Below, piece after piece: positions 1 through 11,900 of a stretch of DNA of 64,000 bases. Each line of letters begins with the position of its first letter. Position 1 is the stretch's first letter. The notes beneath the pieces were generated by a model that was not told the origin of the DNA, made no database searches, and worked only from the letters and a program-made list of their open reading frames with translations. A program made the position numbers and the translations under genes. Source of the DNA: Holothuria scabra (taxonomy: Eukaryota; Echinodermata; Holothuroidea; Aspidochirotida; Holothuriidae); assembly GCA_037179385.1 (NCBI GenBank), contig CM074185.1:49913000-49976999 (forward strand), written 5' to 3'.

Positions 1-635
1 TTATTTTGTAGGCATTTTCCTAACAAAAGGATTGCTGTTGCTTTGAATAATATCTTTTTTGGCTTTTTTTAATCAGGAAGTGATAAACTTATTGTTTACC
101 TTGTCTGGAAATGTTTGCAACCAATGTATTTGCATTCTTCGTCATATTTATTTTAAAAACAATTATTATATTGTACCAAAAATGTGACTTTCCAATTACA
201 AAGTTCCTAGAGATAGCAGTCTACTGGATAACAATGTGATAACAAAGTATCCTCATTGTGTTTTGATTGAAAATAACTTCGTAACGACACATTACGTTGA
301 TTAGCAAATACCTGATCTACGTAATGGTGAAGTGTATGTTACGTAATAACATATGAAAGGAAAAAAGCGATATTATAATAAATATTAAAACTCCGAGAAT
401 GAAAACAGTAGGCTGTAAATTCACATAAAATTAAGGTAAAAAAAAACAGAACAATTCTGTAATTCGATTTTACAGTAGACATATGTAAACTAATTTACAT
501 GCAAAAACTGTAAAGAAAAAACAAACACTTAATGTTTTTTCATGATTACAGTCTGGCTGTAAAAAAAACATTATTTGGTGGGAAAAAAATTTGCCATAAA
601 AATTATGTAAATTTTACAGAGAAATTTCTAACAGT
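1..635 (-). mobile_element. Partial DNA transposon, inverted copy of the 26466-27812 element
   Basis: Bases 1-635 are a diverged reverse complement of about 26466-27101. The copy ends at AACAGTG followed by TA (636-637), the same terminus seen on the complete copy, and it is cut by the window start. It is full of short CTGTAAATTTACAG-like subrepeats. The small open frames inside are not convincing genes and no transposase is visible. Confidence 0.85.
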
Positions 636-637
636 GT

Positions 638-1690
638 ATGGCCTTGTATTCAATGCCATCTCGGGACTTAAACAATGTCATGCAGTTTGCGCCTGCACAA
701 TGGCAAGGGCCCGGACAGTTTTCAGGGTACAATTTAACAATCAAAACTTAAACTTGCTGGGCTGAAAGTGGAACGTTCTTTCGTAAAATCAAATTTTCCA
801 ACTTTTCCGAAAACGATCTGTCACTGTTTTTTTTTCAAAAGACCCCCAAATTTCAGGATCCCCTTCACGCCGTTAGTTTGCGTTGTTCATTATTTAGGCA
901 AACAGTTTCCGAGGTTCCGGATTGCTGAATCACTAACAGAATTTTGGCTTCCTCGTCGTACAGACATATCTTTTCCCTATCCCTTGTGTGGTCAGTTTAG
1001 CAGGTTTTTCCATGTCAAGTAAATATTCAATATGTTAATTGCGATGGTCACAATCAACACAATCCAAGTGGATCACTTATAAACAGTTTGAGAACACAAG
1101 ATCCAGTTGACTATTTCTTAAGCTAGGGAAAGGCTCAAAGTCAATTAGCGTTCGTCATCAAGCGGTTTTCTGCAGTATACTAAATGCTTGTTTTTCATGT
1201 TTAAAATGATGACTGGGTAGACCTTCGTGAAGTAAAATTTACTTGTGCCGTGCATGAAATTATAAAGAAATTCAGTTAAACTTTTTTCGCCAATGAAAAT
1301 TTCTTTTAAAGTGAAATACTGTAAGTTCTACCTGAAAATTGTCTGTAATATAATCCTTGTAACATTTCCATGGTAATGTTTTAATTCCTAAGACATCCGG
1401 GGAATTTCACGTAGAGTGTAGATGCTAACCATGCCAAGCTTTTGCGCGCTTCGCACGTGTACATCTTTTGCCAAGGCCAACGCTAACTGTATTAAGCTTG
1501 AGAGTATGGCCAACGTAAGTGGATATCGAAAGGTGTCGTTTATGACAGATTGACTATAATCGGAACACTTTTAGGTTGCTACTGCTCTGTGTCGTTGCCC
1601 CTTGTATCAAATATCCCTGGTTATGGGTCTGTAGGTGTGAATGGCGGGTACTGGGGTCACGACGACACTGATGAGGACGTGGACCTGTGA
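638..1690. other. No gene recognised
   Basis: AT-rich sequence with scattered short open frames. I see no exon with good splice sites and no clear repeat boundary. Confidence 0.5.
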
Positions 1691-2572
1691 AGTAATACCA
1701 GTAGTATAGGGCGAGTACCTTTACCCCCCTCCATGCGGCCGGGGCCCCCGAAAGGGGTCGACAATGGAGCCGATAGATCTCAAGGAAGAAGCTGGCCTGT
1801 GAATGCGGCTTTTAAAAAAAGAGGGCGCCATTTTGGGGTTTTTTTTTGTCGCAATGTACTTAAGTTATGTGCAAACATGTCTAATGTGAACTGACGCATG
1901 TTTTTATTAATGCTTTGTCCTGATTTTCGAATTGTCATTGAGTGAGTAAGACACGATGGGTGAAACGGGAAAAGTCGCGCGAGAACTCGGACGAGATGGA
2001 AAACACAGAAAACCCTCGATAAGCACCTTACATAGAAACCCTTTACCGCGTGGAGAGCGAAATGTATGAGATGTTTGGAACGGCACTGCATGAAATGTTA
2101 AAGCATTTTCAGCATTTTGACAAAGAAACTTTCAAAGCTATATTGGATAAAATGTTTGAAGATGAAACTTACAGTTGGGGTAGGATCGCAATGGCCTACA
2201 TCTTTGTCAGAAAATGCGCCCAACAATATCGCGAACAAGGAAAGGCCGATAAACACACCACTGAACAACTCGCACAGTTTGTTGGAGAATACGTCGAAGA
2301 CCATTGCACAAAGTGGATCGAACACGGAGGAGGTTGGGTAAGTATTTTACGTTAGGTAGCTATAAAAAGTTTTTAAAAAATTGGACTGTGAGTAAAGTTG
2401 TTTGTTTTCTATTTAACAGGATGACTTTTGTCGAACATTTACGAAAAAGTGTAGCCGAACAACCGGAGTCAAGCTTGTGGTGATAGCGGTCATTGTAACG
2501 ATTCTTGTATACAAATGGATACGTTTGGCATAATACGAATAAGTATAGGTGCGTCCAGAGGAAAAACAGAAC
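1690..2572 (+). repeat. Left arm of a ~0.9 kb inverted duplication
   Basis: This block matches the reverse complement of about 4570-5470 with scattered substitutions and small indels. Similarity starts near the motif GGGCGAGTA and ends shortly after the Bcl-2-like stop codon, at CAGAACGCCA. It therefore includes flank, both exons and the intron of the Bcl-2-like gene. Confidence 0.9.
1996..2533 (+). pseudogene. Bcl-2 family protein, copy 1 (stop codon near N-terminus)
   Basis: Bcl-2 family proteins control mitochondrial outer membrane permeability in apoptosis. Exon 1 runs to 2337 (donor GTAAGT) and exon 2 is 2420-2533 (acceptor AACAG). Visible in order: a BH3-like LYRVESE helix (in the sister copy; slightly diverged here), BH1 SWGRIAMAY, BH2 WIEHGGGW/DDFCRTF, and a C-terminal hydrophobic anchor LVVIAVIVTILVYKWIRLA. 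The intron falls directly after the BH2 Trp, the classic intron position in this family. The likely ATG at 1996 is followed in frame by TAA at 2020-2022, where the sister copy has TTA (Leu). From 2023 to the stop at 2531 the frame is open, with ATG at 2062 available but inside BH3. So it is either a recent pseudogene or an N-terminally shortened gene. Family assignment is strong; function is unproven. Confidence 0.88.
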
Positions 2573-2586
2573 GCCATCGACAGTAA

Positions 2587-2769
2587 CTTGAGGAAGTCAA
2601 CAGCAGCGAAGAGGAACCCGATGAGACAGAAACCGATAGTGACGTTGAAGAAGATGAGAGCCGTGGCCAGAGCGGCTATGATCCTGTCACCAAGGAAACA
2701 TTGGCAGCACTGACCGAAATAAACAAAGCCATTGGAAACATTTTAAAACGAACCTTACAGAGGATGTGA
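2587..2769 (+). other. Acidic 60-codon open frame with downstream AATAAA (exon or relic)
   Basis: Open from a TAA at 2584 to TGA at 2767. The product has a Glu/Asp-rich stretch (SSEEEPDETETDSD) followed by an amphipathic segment ending ILKRTLQRM. It lacks an ATG, and an AATAAA lies about 30 bases after the stop, as at the 3' end of a gene. It begins just past the edge of the inverted duplication, so it may be a terminal exon whose upstream part was replaced. Family not recognised. Confidence 0.35.
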
Positions 2770-3283
2770 TTCTACATCAGTCGTTTGATACAGTCCAGAA
2801 TAAATGGTCGCTGGACATTTTTAGTGGAGGATTATGAATGATAATTAAAAAAAAATGAAGTTCTAAATGTTAAATAAACCAAGCAAAATTGAAAAATATG
2901 TGCAAACGAGCATGACTTGGTGCATACTGAGCAACATAAAGCTTTTGTTGGAGCAAGTGCATCACGAATTTGAGCACACTGGGCGCATCTCAATGTTTAT
3001 CGCATACTATTTGTCAATTTTCTCAAAGTTATATTCCGTTCGTCACGTATACAGCAAAACATAGATAACTGCAAACTGTTTTTCTTGAGATTACTGTACC
3101 GTATTACAGTCAAAACAAACTTACACCTTTCATGGCTGAGACGTTTCAAAGCTGACCTTAAATGAAGGAGAAATGATGTGCAATTATCAAAGCATTACTC
3201 CATTTTCCACTCAACATGTCCTCTGCTAAACGAGCAGTGATTCATTTCCCTCCGTACTGTAATGACTCCAGTTTTAACGAACC

Positions 3284-3996
3284 CACTGATGAGGGAACAA
3301 TTTCATGGCAAAGATATTATAAACGTAGAAACCAAACTCCTTTCCCTACACCGTTAGACGCGCTGACTCCTCACGGAGGCTAGATCGGAGGGGCGGAAGT
3401 GTTCATTTGACATGAGCACAGTTATCTGCGTGCACAATCACGTTTTCGTTATAGAAAATTCCAATGTGACGAAATGTCAGCGTGCGTGTATCTTTAAAGC
3501 AAGTTCTAAACGCGCACAATGTATTTCTCCGTGTGCAGTCGGCAGTCACTAACGCTTAATTCCGCGTGCTTTGGAAAAGAACGCAGTAGTTGATTTTGTG
3601 TTGTAAACGCGTAAGAATGTAAACGCGTGCATAGATGTGCGCTTATGAAGATACCATAGAACCTGACCAATCATTAAGTCAAAGAACTTCAAACCAGTCG
3701 TTGTGCGCTCATGTTCAAATGTTCTTGAGTGGAAAATCCTCTATGAAGCCAAAAACTGTTCCATGTAAGTGAAATTTATTGAAGAACGGTGTTTGCGAGA
3801 ATTTCAATGTTTTAAAATCACGTTTTTACACTACCGGGAGATATCAATTTACCCGTTGGCTTTCAAAACGACTGAACAGTGATCAGCACTTCCGCCCCTC
3901 CTAATCGACCTCCATGAGGAGTCACCGCGCCATTTTAAGTTTGGTATCTATGTTTATAATATCTTTGTTTCATGGATAAAAATGCGCCCTCAGTAG
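3284..3996. mobile_element. Non-autonomous DNA transposon with ~110 bp terminal inverted repeats
   Basis: About 3284-3415 and 3880-3996 are inverted copies, sharing AAGATATTATAAAC and AGGAGGGGCGGAAGTG-type blocks. The centre has no long open frame. The element lies in the spacer between the two Bcl-2-like copies. Confidence 0.7.
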
Positions 3997-4569
3997 CAAT
4001 ACAACCATTTACCTCGTCGAATATGAGGGCTTTGAGAGATGGTTTTTAATGCGTTGCACCCTCTACAGGCCACTCGGGTAATTTCCCTGTTTCCTTGTGT
4101 TTTATCGATTGAGAGTGACTCATCAGTGGTGAGCAAGACCCGTCCTTATGACACGACGCTTACGTACACGTGAGTTATTCGGCCAACCTCCCTGGCCCCT
4201 TCTCTTCACACTCACAAACTGCGTGGGTGACACCGCCAAGAATGGGGTAAAACACTGTGAACCCTTCCTGCTCACTCTAGACAGAGACCTAGGTAAAATT
4301 TTATTGACACTACGTTTCCAGTAACGTTCATGTGTGTTTCATACACTAACCAGTGTTGCAAAACCAATAGTCATTTCGCGATATCTGTTTTCACTCCTCC
4401 TGCGACCTTTTAGCTCAGTTTTCCTACCCGTTTATTTCTCATCAAATGGCTATATCAACGATCTGGTAGATAGCTATGGCAGCCTGATGACGTAATTTTT
4501 GGTTATCGGATCACGGGTTTTCTTCTAACTTTTACGTTGTTCGCATACATGTCTTCTGTGAGTTAACTG
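3997..4569. other. No gene recognised (spacer of inverted duplication)
   Basis: No coding exon or repeat boundary seen between the transposon and the right arm. Confidence 0.5.
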
Positions 4570-5470
4570 GCGTTCTGTTTTTCCTCTGGACGCACCTATA
4601 CTTATTCGTGTTACGCCAAACGTATCCATTTGTATACAAGAATCGTTATAATGACCGCTATCACCACCAGCTTGACTCCGGTTGTTCGGCTACACTTTTT
4701 CGTAAATGTTCGACAAAAGTCATCCTGTAAAATAGAAAACAAACAACTTTACTCACAGTCCAATTTTTTAAAAACTTTTTATAGCTAACTAACGTAAAAT
4801 ACTAACCTAACCTCCTCCGTGTTCGATCCACTTTGTGCAATGGTCTTCGACGTATTCTCCAACAAACTGTGCGAGTTGTTCAGTGGTGTGTTTATCGGCC
4901 TTTCCTTGTTCGCGACATTGTTGGGCGCATTTTCTGACAAAGATTTAGGCCATTGCGATCCTACCCCAACTGTAAGTTTCATCTTCAAACATTTTATCCA
5001 ATATAGCTTTGAAAGTTTCTTTGTCAAAATGCTGAAAATGCTTTAACATTTCATGTAGTGCTGTTCCAAACATCTCATCTATTTCGCTCTCCACGCGGTA
5101 AAGGGCTTCTATGTAAGGTGCTAATCGAGGGTTTTCTGTGTTTTCCATCTCGTCCGAGTTCTCGCGCGACTTTTCCTGTTTCTCCCATCGTGTCTTACTC
5201 ACTCAATGACAATTCGAAAATCAGGACAAAGCATAAATAAAAGCATGCGTCAGTTCACATTAGACATGTTTGCACATAACTAAAGTACATTGTGACAAAC
5301 AACCAAAAAAAAAGCACCCTCTTTTTTAATAGCCGCATTCACAGGCCAGCTTCTTCCCTGCCTTGGGATCTAGTGGCTCCATGGTAGGCCCCTTTTTGGG
5401 GCCCCGGCCGCATTGAGGGGGGCAAAGTTACTCGCCCTATATTACTAATACCATATTGAAAAAAAGTCGG
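4570..5470 (-). repeat. Right arm of the inverted duplication
   Basis: Reverse-complement partner of 1690-2572. Both arms also carry a poly-A/T-rich tract and a GC-rich GCGGCCGGGGCCCC block on the upstream side of the Bcl-2-like gene. Confidence 0.9.
4611..5148 (-). pseudogene. Bcl-2 family protein, copy 2 (stops in BH1 and BH2)
   Basis: Exon 1 is about 5148-4807 and exon 2 is 4724-4611 on the minus strand. The N-terminal part is open here (MENTENPRLAPYIEA start), with a BH3-like ALYRVESEIDEMF. The frame is broken just inside BH1, where the TAC (Tyr) of copy 1 is TAA at 4945-4947. The BH2 Trp codon is TAG (4807-4809), and the intron donor is GTTAGT rather than GTAAGT. Exon 2, including the membrane anchor VIAVIITILVYKWIRLA, is intact. 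This copy cannot make a full-length protein. Its breaks differ from those of copy 1, so a functional ancestor existed before the inverted duplication. Confidence 0.88.
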
Positions 5471-5951
5471 TAAATTTGCCTTATTTTTTTATCCCCACCT
5501 CCTGGCTACAAACACCACAGTGACGCTACTGTTGTGTAGAGAGTGGTCCTGTTCAAATAACGCGGATGGACCTAATGCAAACTTGTACAAGATAAGCGTG
5601 GTTAAAGCATCAAAGGGTTGAGTGATCCAAATACGAGAATACAGGCTCATGAAATGTATGTATATAATATCATCAAGTATAGCCTTTTTAGTTAAAGATT
5701 ATTTTATATGGTTTTGATAATTTTGAAAAAGGTGAATGCTGAAAAGTGAATTACATTAAGGCCTGATTTTCCAAAAGAGTAACTGATATATAAGGAGTTC
5801 CCTTATTATTAGTCTGAATTCTCTGTTTCTCTTAAGTGTTGTGTTTCATGAACGTGATCTCACGATTTCTTTTTTGGCACTGATTTGAATTTAAGACATC
5901 TTCCGCAAATATTCCAAAGTAATTGTAAAATGCAGAAAATTAAGCACTTAC
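5471..5951. other. No gene recognised
   Basis: AT-rich. Downstream exons of the minus-strand secreted gene would be expected here or beyond, but none with matching phase was found. Confidence 0.4.
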
Positions 5952-8900
5952 CAGATTGGTTTCTTTGCTTACTGAAAGACTCTTTAACAGATATTCCATT
6001 AAGGGTAGTTCGACCGCCTGTTATATCTATGAAACTCAACTAAGAACATAAAATCGTGAGTGTAGAATTACTTGCATTGATAGGCGTACGAGGCGGGAGT
6101 TTGGGGCAAAACAGTTGGTCCATTCGGTCAAAATATGATAAATACTGCCATGATTATCTGGGCAAAACTGATTTTGGCCAACCCAAAGAATTACTCCCGT
6201 ATGCCAATGCTTGCATGAACGTAGCCTCATTACATAAAACTACAATATAACAGCATAAAACCCGAAAGCAGAATTGATCTCATTGTTGTGTATGATATGA
6301 AGAGAGAAGTTAAACATTACAGGCTGCACTTCGAAAGTGTTGTATTTTTCTGTTTGCAAATGAACTTGTAATAATTTCCGCTCAAGTAAGTCATGACTAT
6401 AATTTCACCACTACATAATCTTATTTTTAATCAATCGAATTTGAAGACTGATTTAACATCTCAGTATATTGAAAAGAACTACAATAACGTAATACACCAC
6501 TTTGTAATACAGTAGATACAAACCTTGTCATCAGCTGATGCAATACCTGAAAGGCAATCGTTGAAATATCAAATTTTGTGACATATTTGCTAGATGGTTA
6601 GTCATGGTAAGCCTTTTTAAACAAAAAGGAAGTTTGTATAAGCCTTTATGACTAAGATTGCATGTAATTCAGGACTTGCATAACCGTCTAAAGCAAATTT
6701 ACTTCGAATAAATGTATCTCGCGTAAAAAAGGCTAAGAGCTTAGAAATGTTGTTTTGAAAAAAATGTTAAATACGTTTGGGGAAAAATATAGAAGCGGGT
6801 CAAGATTAATGGTCTACGACAACAGTAACTGATAAGGTAGACAAGATGAGCTCTTTAACCATTATTGTTACTTATTTGATTAGTTCACAACTTGGGGGAC
6901 ATAGTACTTACTTGCATCTACTGAATGCAAGTACTCTCGTAATCCATGTGGAGAATACCTTCCATAGAACTTAAACAACCACGAAACAAGATTTATTTAA
7001 CCCAACATTAACACCATTTCCTAAAATAAAATATAGAGATTTGGTAATTTTTTAATCTTTTCTTAATCAGGAAAAGCTTTAGAAAATGTGGGCTTTTACT
7101 AATGTGATTCGAATCTGATCAATTTGTATTTTGTGTTTCCCTTAAAAGGATTTGTTAAAAGTGCAAATAATGATAAATACCAGTTTGGCCTCCCATGGGA
7201 GTGTCGTTTTCCTCTTTGGATATTTCTGTAGAAGTTGTCACCTCATGTCCAAAACCCAGCAGATTCAACTGTGAATATCATGTTTTATGATAGTCATGAA
7301 AAGGTGAGCGGTAATTAAATATTGAGTGATAGTGTATGGATACGGAGACCAGGGTCCCAGCAATTCCTAGTCGATTGTTTTTGGGTAGCCATGCAAGTTT
7401 CGAGCATCTCTGAAAACATTGTTGCAAACGAAACCTAAAACCTTAAAATAAGGTCTGCTTATACTTTACAACAAGAGAAATACCATTTTCGGCTGTCTGA
7501 GGGGTCAAGATGTCCAAAAATCGCTGCATGGTCCGCGCCAACTGATCCGCTTTGGGGGTATTTTGGACAGGATTACAGAATTCTCTGCCCAAAGCTCATA
7601 ATAAATTTACTACAATTAGATCCATTCGATACACTCATTCGTCTAATTTCCTCACTTTGATTAAGTAGTAGATGTTTCGCCAGTTGGGAAAATTCAGAGA
7701 AAAGTTACAATCTTTCCTGTAAATTTAGTTAAGGAGAATCCCTGAGCCAATTTGAACATTAAATACCTTATCAATAGTTCCTTGCTATTACATACGTCCA
7801 TTTCGTAAATGTTGCACATTCCAACATGGGGTTTTAGCCTATACTGGCGCCAATGTGATGTTCAAGAAAATGACAAATAGATTTCGTATTTATCAAAACA
7901 CAACCTTCACCCAATCTGTGTAAATTTGCCAACGCATCAATGGTAAATATACCTGCACGTTTTTATTGTGGGAGTAAGAACACAAATAAAAGAATGAAAT
8001 TTGAATCTCAGACTTTAAAAAAAGTACCTTATCTTAAGATGCAAGTTTTTGAAAATTAGTTATATGGATTTGAAACTGCCATCCATTTCTATTTGTGTAC
8101 CAAATCCGCACTGTTGCCGTGGGATCCATAAAATGTTAACGACCCAGTTATCTTTTGCAATAACTGAAGCTGTGACTTACTTGACGTAAATAATTACAGT
8201 TGATTACACTGACGAAATTGAAAACGTACCTTGCCACCGATAGTAGCATCTGAAAATAAAGAAAAATATATTGTGAGTGAATCTGATAATTAGACTTATA
8301 TTTCTGATTTTAAAGGAAGAGATAAGCAAAAATTCAATTTACATATTCTAAAGGGGAATCAAATCTTCAAAGTGCCGTCAAATTTCCATTCAAATCGGAC
8401 ATGTATTTCTCCAAATGTCAGTAAATGAACTCACTTTGTGTTCCAAAGTGAACTTCATGGCAGCAAGGCTGTCCTTTGGAAATGGTAGGTCGAATGTTGA
8501 AATACATTTTAAGTGATGTTTGATATCTGTTTTTCAATGTTTTGACTCGAGGTACACTTTTGAACCCCTCTTTCAAGTTTTTATCTGTGTGAGGTTTCAT
8601 AAGGCGTAAAAAGAATGAAATAATAAAAACTTCTTTAGAAAAGGGCTAAAAATAAGTTCTTGGATATAGAGTAAATTGCTTCTCAATTTCATTAATAGCT
8701 AGCTTATCCTAAGAATAAGACCGTTCCCAAAAGGTCTTGGACTTAAATGAGTTTTCTTCAATTAAAACGGTCTTTGCAAAGTTTTTGCTTTCAAAACACA
8801 AACCCTGATTCAATTTCGAAAGAATGGTTCTAGATTTGCTTCAAAGACTCACCTGTGACAATAATGGTAGGTCACTTTCTTACGTAGCTTTACCATGGGG

Positions 8901-11900
8901 CCAATGGAGATAAGTGCTTCAGTCGTTTGATCGTTAAGCTTCCGTAAGTATCACGCTGTACTGAATTTGACGCTGTACAAAGGTATTCATTCTTCATTGC
9001 CATCAGTGGCGTAGCGAGGATATTTTCCAGGGGGGCAAAGCTCGAAAATTTCCCCAAAACTTTTCAGTTTCAGTTTCAGTATATTTTCAGTTTCAGTATA
9101 TTTTCAAGGTCAAGGTGCATTTATTACATACAAAATACGTAAACTTATGACGTCATGTAATGTAACCTAAGGTAACCTAAGTTAATACATGGCCTACAAG
9201 ATCCTGAAGCTGCCTACTATAAACATAGGATTAAGACAATGTCATCTTGGGCCCGTTGTCACCCTATCCCCAGTGATTAATTAGATTAATTTTCCGAACA
9301 GATTAAATAGATTAATTTTCCGACTTTTCCGAACCAGTCCATTGCAAATAAGGTAAACATCGTACGCTTTTCGAGGTTTGCAGGGTTATTATCTCTAGAC
9401 AACGGTAACCTATTGTTTTTAGCTCCATCCATGGTTAAACACAGATTAAGATCAGTCTATAACCAGCCCGGTTCTAGCTTGTAGGATGATAGTCCATTAA
9501 TGCTTAAACTTAACCCAGGGGCGCTGTCAACCAATAGGTTTGAAACAAGGCTGTTAAACCTCGCCTAACCCAGTGCATTGTCAACTTAAGTGACGGGTGA
9601 GAGTGATACGCGGAGCGCGACCATCGGCGGAGCGCCCCGCCAGGGAAAATTTCGCTTAAAGCACCCCTAGATTGCAGGAAATGACACTCCCTGTGCCTAA
9701 TTACTGCATGCTTAGAATGTCATATTTTTCTTGTCCTGAAAACTTTTAAGGAGACAATTTGTTCACAATATATATAGAAAGGAAAAATTGGAAACTCTAA
9801 AGCCTACCGGTATGCATTGCTGACAGCCTTAAATCGAATATATATATACTGGTTGTGGAACGAAAACAAACGGAAATTGTGATAATTAAATGAGGGAATA
9901 TTTCGTTCACGAGGCTATGATTATGTTACTATTTATAAGCAACGTATTATCCAATAGTGCATCAAGTTGATGAACATAACTTAAGCTCAACAATACGTAG
10001 GGAACTAGCTCGATGATGGTATTCTATGCTCCGGTCTTATAGCCTGTCAGTATTGCGCAGTAAACGCTGAACTGATCAAAATACCCTGCATGTGTACCAG
10101 AGAGCATACAAGCTGCTGCAGAGAGGGCATTTCTGCGGAATGCGAGTCAAGCGCGCTTCATGCTGCAGTGACACAGATGAGATCTGGGGAAATACGTTGC
10201 ATGGAAATTCGAGTTATGCATGAGAAATACTTCACAATTACTTATAGTGAGAAAAATTTAAAGAAATAGGAAAAGGAAGTATTATTTCGTCAACTTGAAT
10301 TTTCCCCAAGATCCACAAATTTCCCCAAAATATTTTCCAGGGGGCAACTTGCCTCCCCCCCCAGTAGCTACGCCACTGATTGCCATATTTACAAACTTGA
10401 AAGAGAAGGCACTATAGAAAAATCCGATCAGCGCTTGTGTTAAGTGACTGCTAGCCGCCATTAGTGGGGTCCATCAGCCTTATAACGTCTTCATTTATTG
10501 ACTAAATTAATTTCAAAACCTCATGTTCCGGTAAATTGAAGGAATCAAGATACAATTTAGTGTGCCACCATCCATGATAGAGGTCGACAAGGAAAATGAC
10601 AGATCAAAAGGTGATATACTTCAGTCATGAACGACTGAACTCAGACCATCACTTCGCTGTCCTGGTTAGTCTATAGCTAAGTGGGGACGATATGTTTCAG
10701 GACTCTGCTATTACTCCAATTGTGATCCAATCTTAGAGTGATTTGGAAGAGTGGGATTAAAGACAAAAATGGAGGTGGATATTGGCATTTCTTGAAATAT
10801 TCTTCAATTGGGTAAACTTTTACCCAAGTGTGACCCATATGGTCTTGCTCATTAGCTAACATGTCCCAAGTTGGTACTAAAGTACCCATTGTTTGATATC
10901 GTTAAATTTGGGCAAATATAGGGTAATTTTTACCTGAAAATTTAGCACACTTGCTCAGCCGTTTCCATATTTTATTATTTTTCCAGCTTTCAACAATTGT
11001 AGGCAAAGGAGAATGATCATTTGAAGCGAAAGCCACCTAGACGAATGATTCCTTCAAATTCCATATAATTGAATTCAATACTCTTGTCCTCCTGTCCTTT
11101 ATTTATTAGTTCCACCACTATTAGTTATTACACCACAACTGACACTGTAAAAACCCTTACGTAGGAAGTAATGGGCAGTGGAGGAGCTGCCATATGGTCA
11201 GGGGGCGGTCGCCCTCCCCCCTGACGGACCAAAATCTTCTGTCGGTGCCCTTGTTAGGTTTTTCACTTACCTTACTCTTGCGCCATTTATTGGCAATAAA
11301 CATAATTTAATAGCGTTGTTTAAGGCCCAGATAACAAAATGCTCAAACAGCCACCAGTAACTCTACTATCTGCACTTTATTCTGATGAAAAGGCCTTTCT
11401 TCTGCAATATGGGGATAGGTTTTGCCGAAACGTATCTTCATGCTTCATACGCACGAATGAATGTTGTCGCTGTGCTAAGTTAATTGCTTCCACACCAAGC
11501 GTGATTATAAGTTTACAAAATACACAGAGTGACATTAAATTCAATAAAAGATTTTGCAAAAGGCGCAACAATAATTGTAGCGTAAATAACCCTCTTGTTG
11601 TATGGGAATAATTCTCAACATAGACAATAGAAAGAGTTAATGAAGATACCAAAATAGCTTCCACAAAATTTTTTAAAATCATTTGAAAGAACATTCAGGT
11701 TAAAATGAAATAAAACTGTTTCTATATTGTAAGATTGTAATCATACTGTTTAAGAGTTTTAATGAGCAGTTTCCATTTTGCTTTTCTTCAAGTGACCATT
11801 CTCATGATAAATGGCTATTTCTGACACTGCACGATAATCTCATGAAAATGATTATATCAGTATACACTTCCGTGGTCTCGTGGTTTAGGCTAATTTTATT

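Noticed and set aside
6920..6990. Possible extra exon of the minus-strand secreted gene between E4 and E5
   Set aside because: A GTAAGT donor is present, but the frame from the matching phase hits TAG; E4 joins E5 directly in phase without it.
8840..8900. CACAG/GTGAGTC donor upstream of E2 on the minus strand
   Set aside because: The phase needed to join E2 contains a TGA; E1 at 12899 fits the phase instead.
11339..11694. Overlapping ~90 and ~105 codon frames on opposite strands
   Set aside because: No domain, no consistent splice sites and no family resemblance; likely chance.
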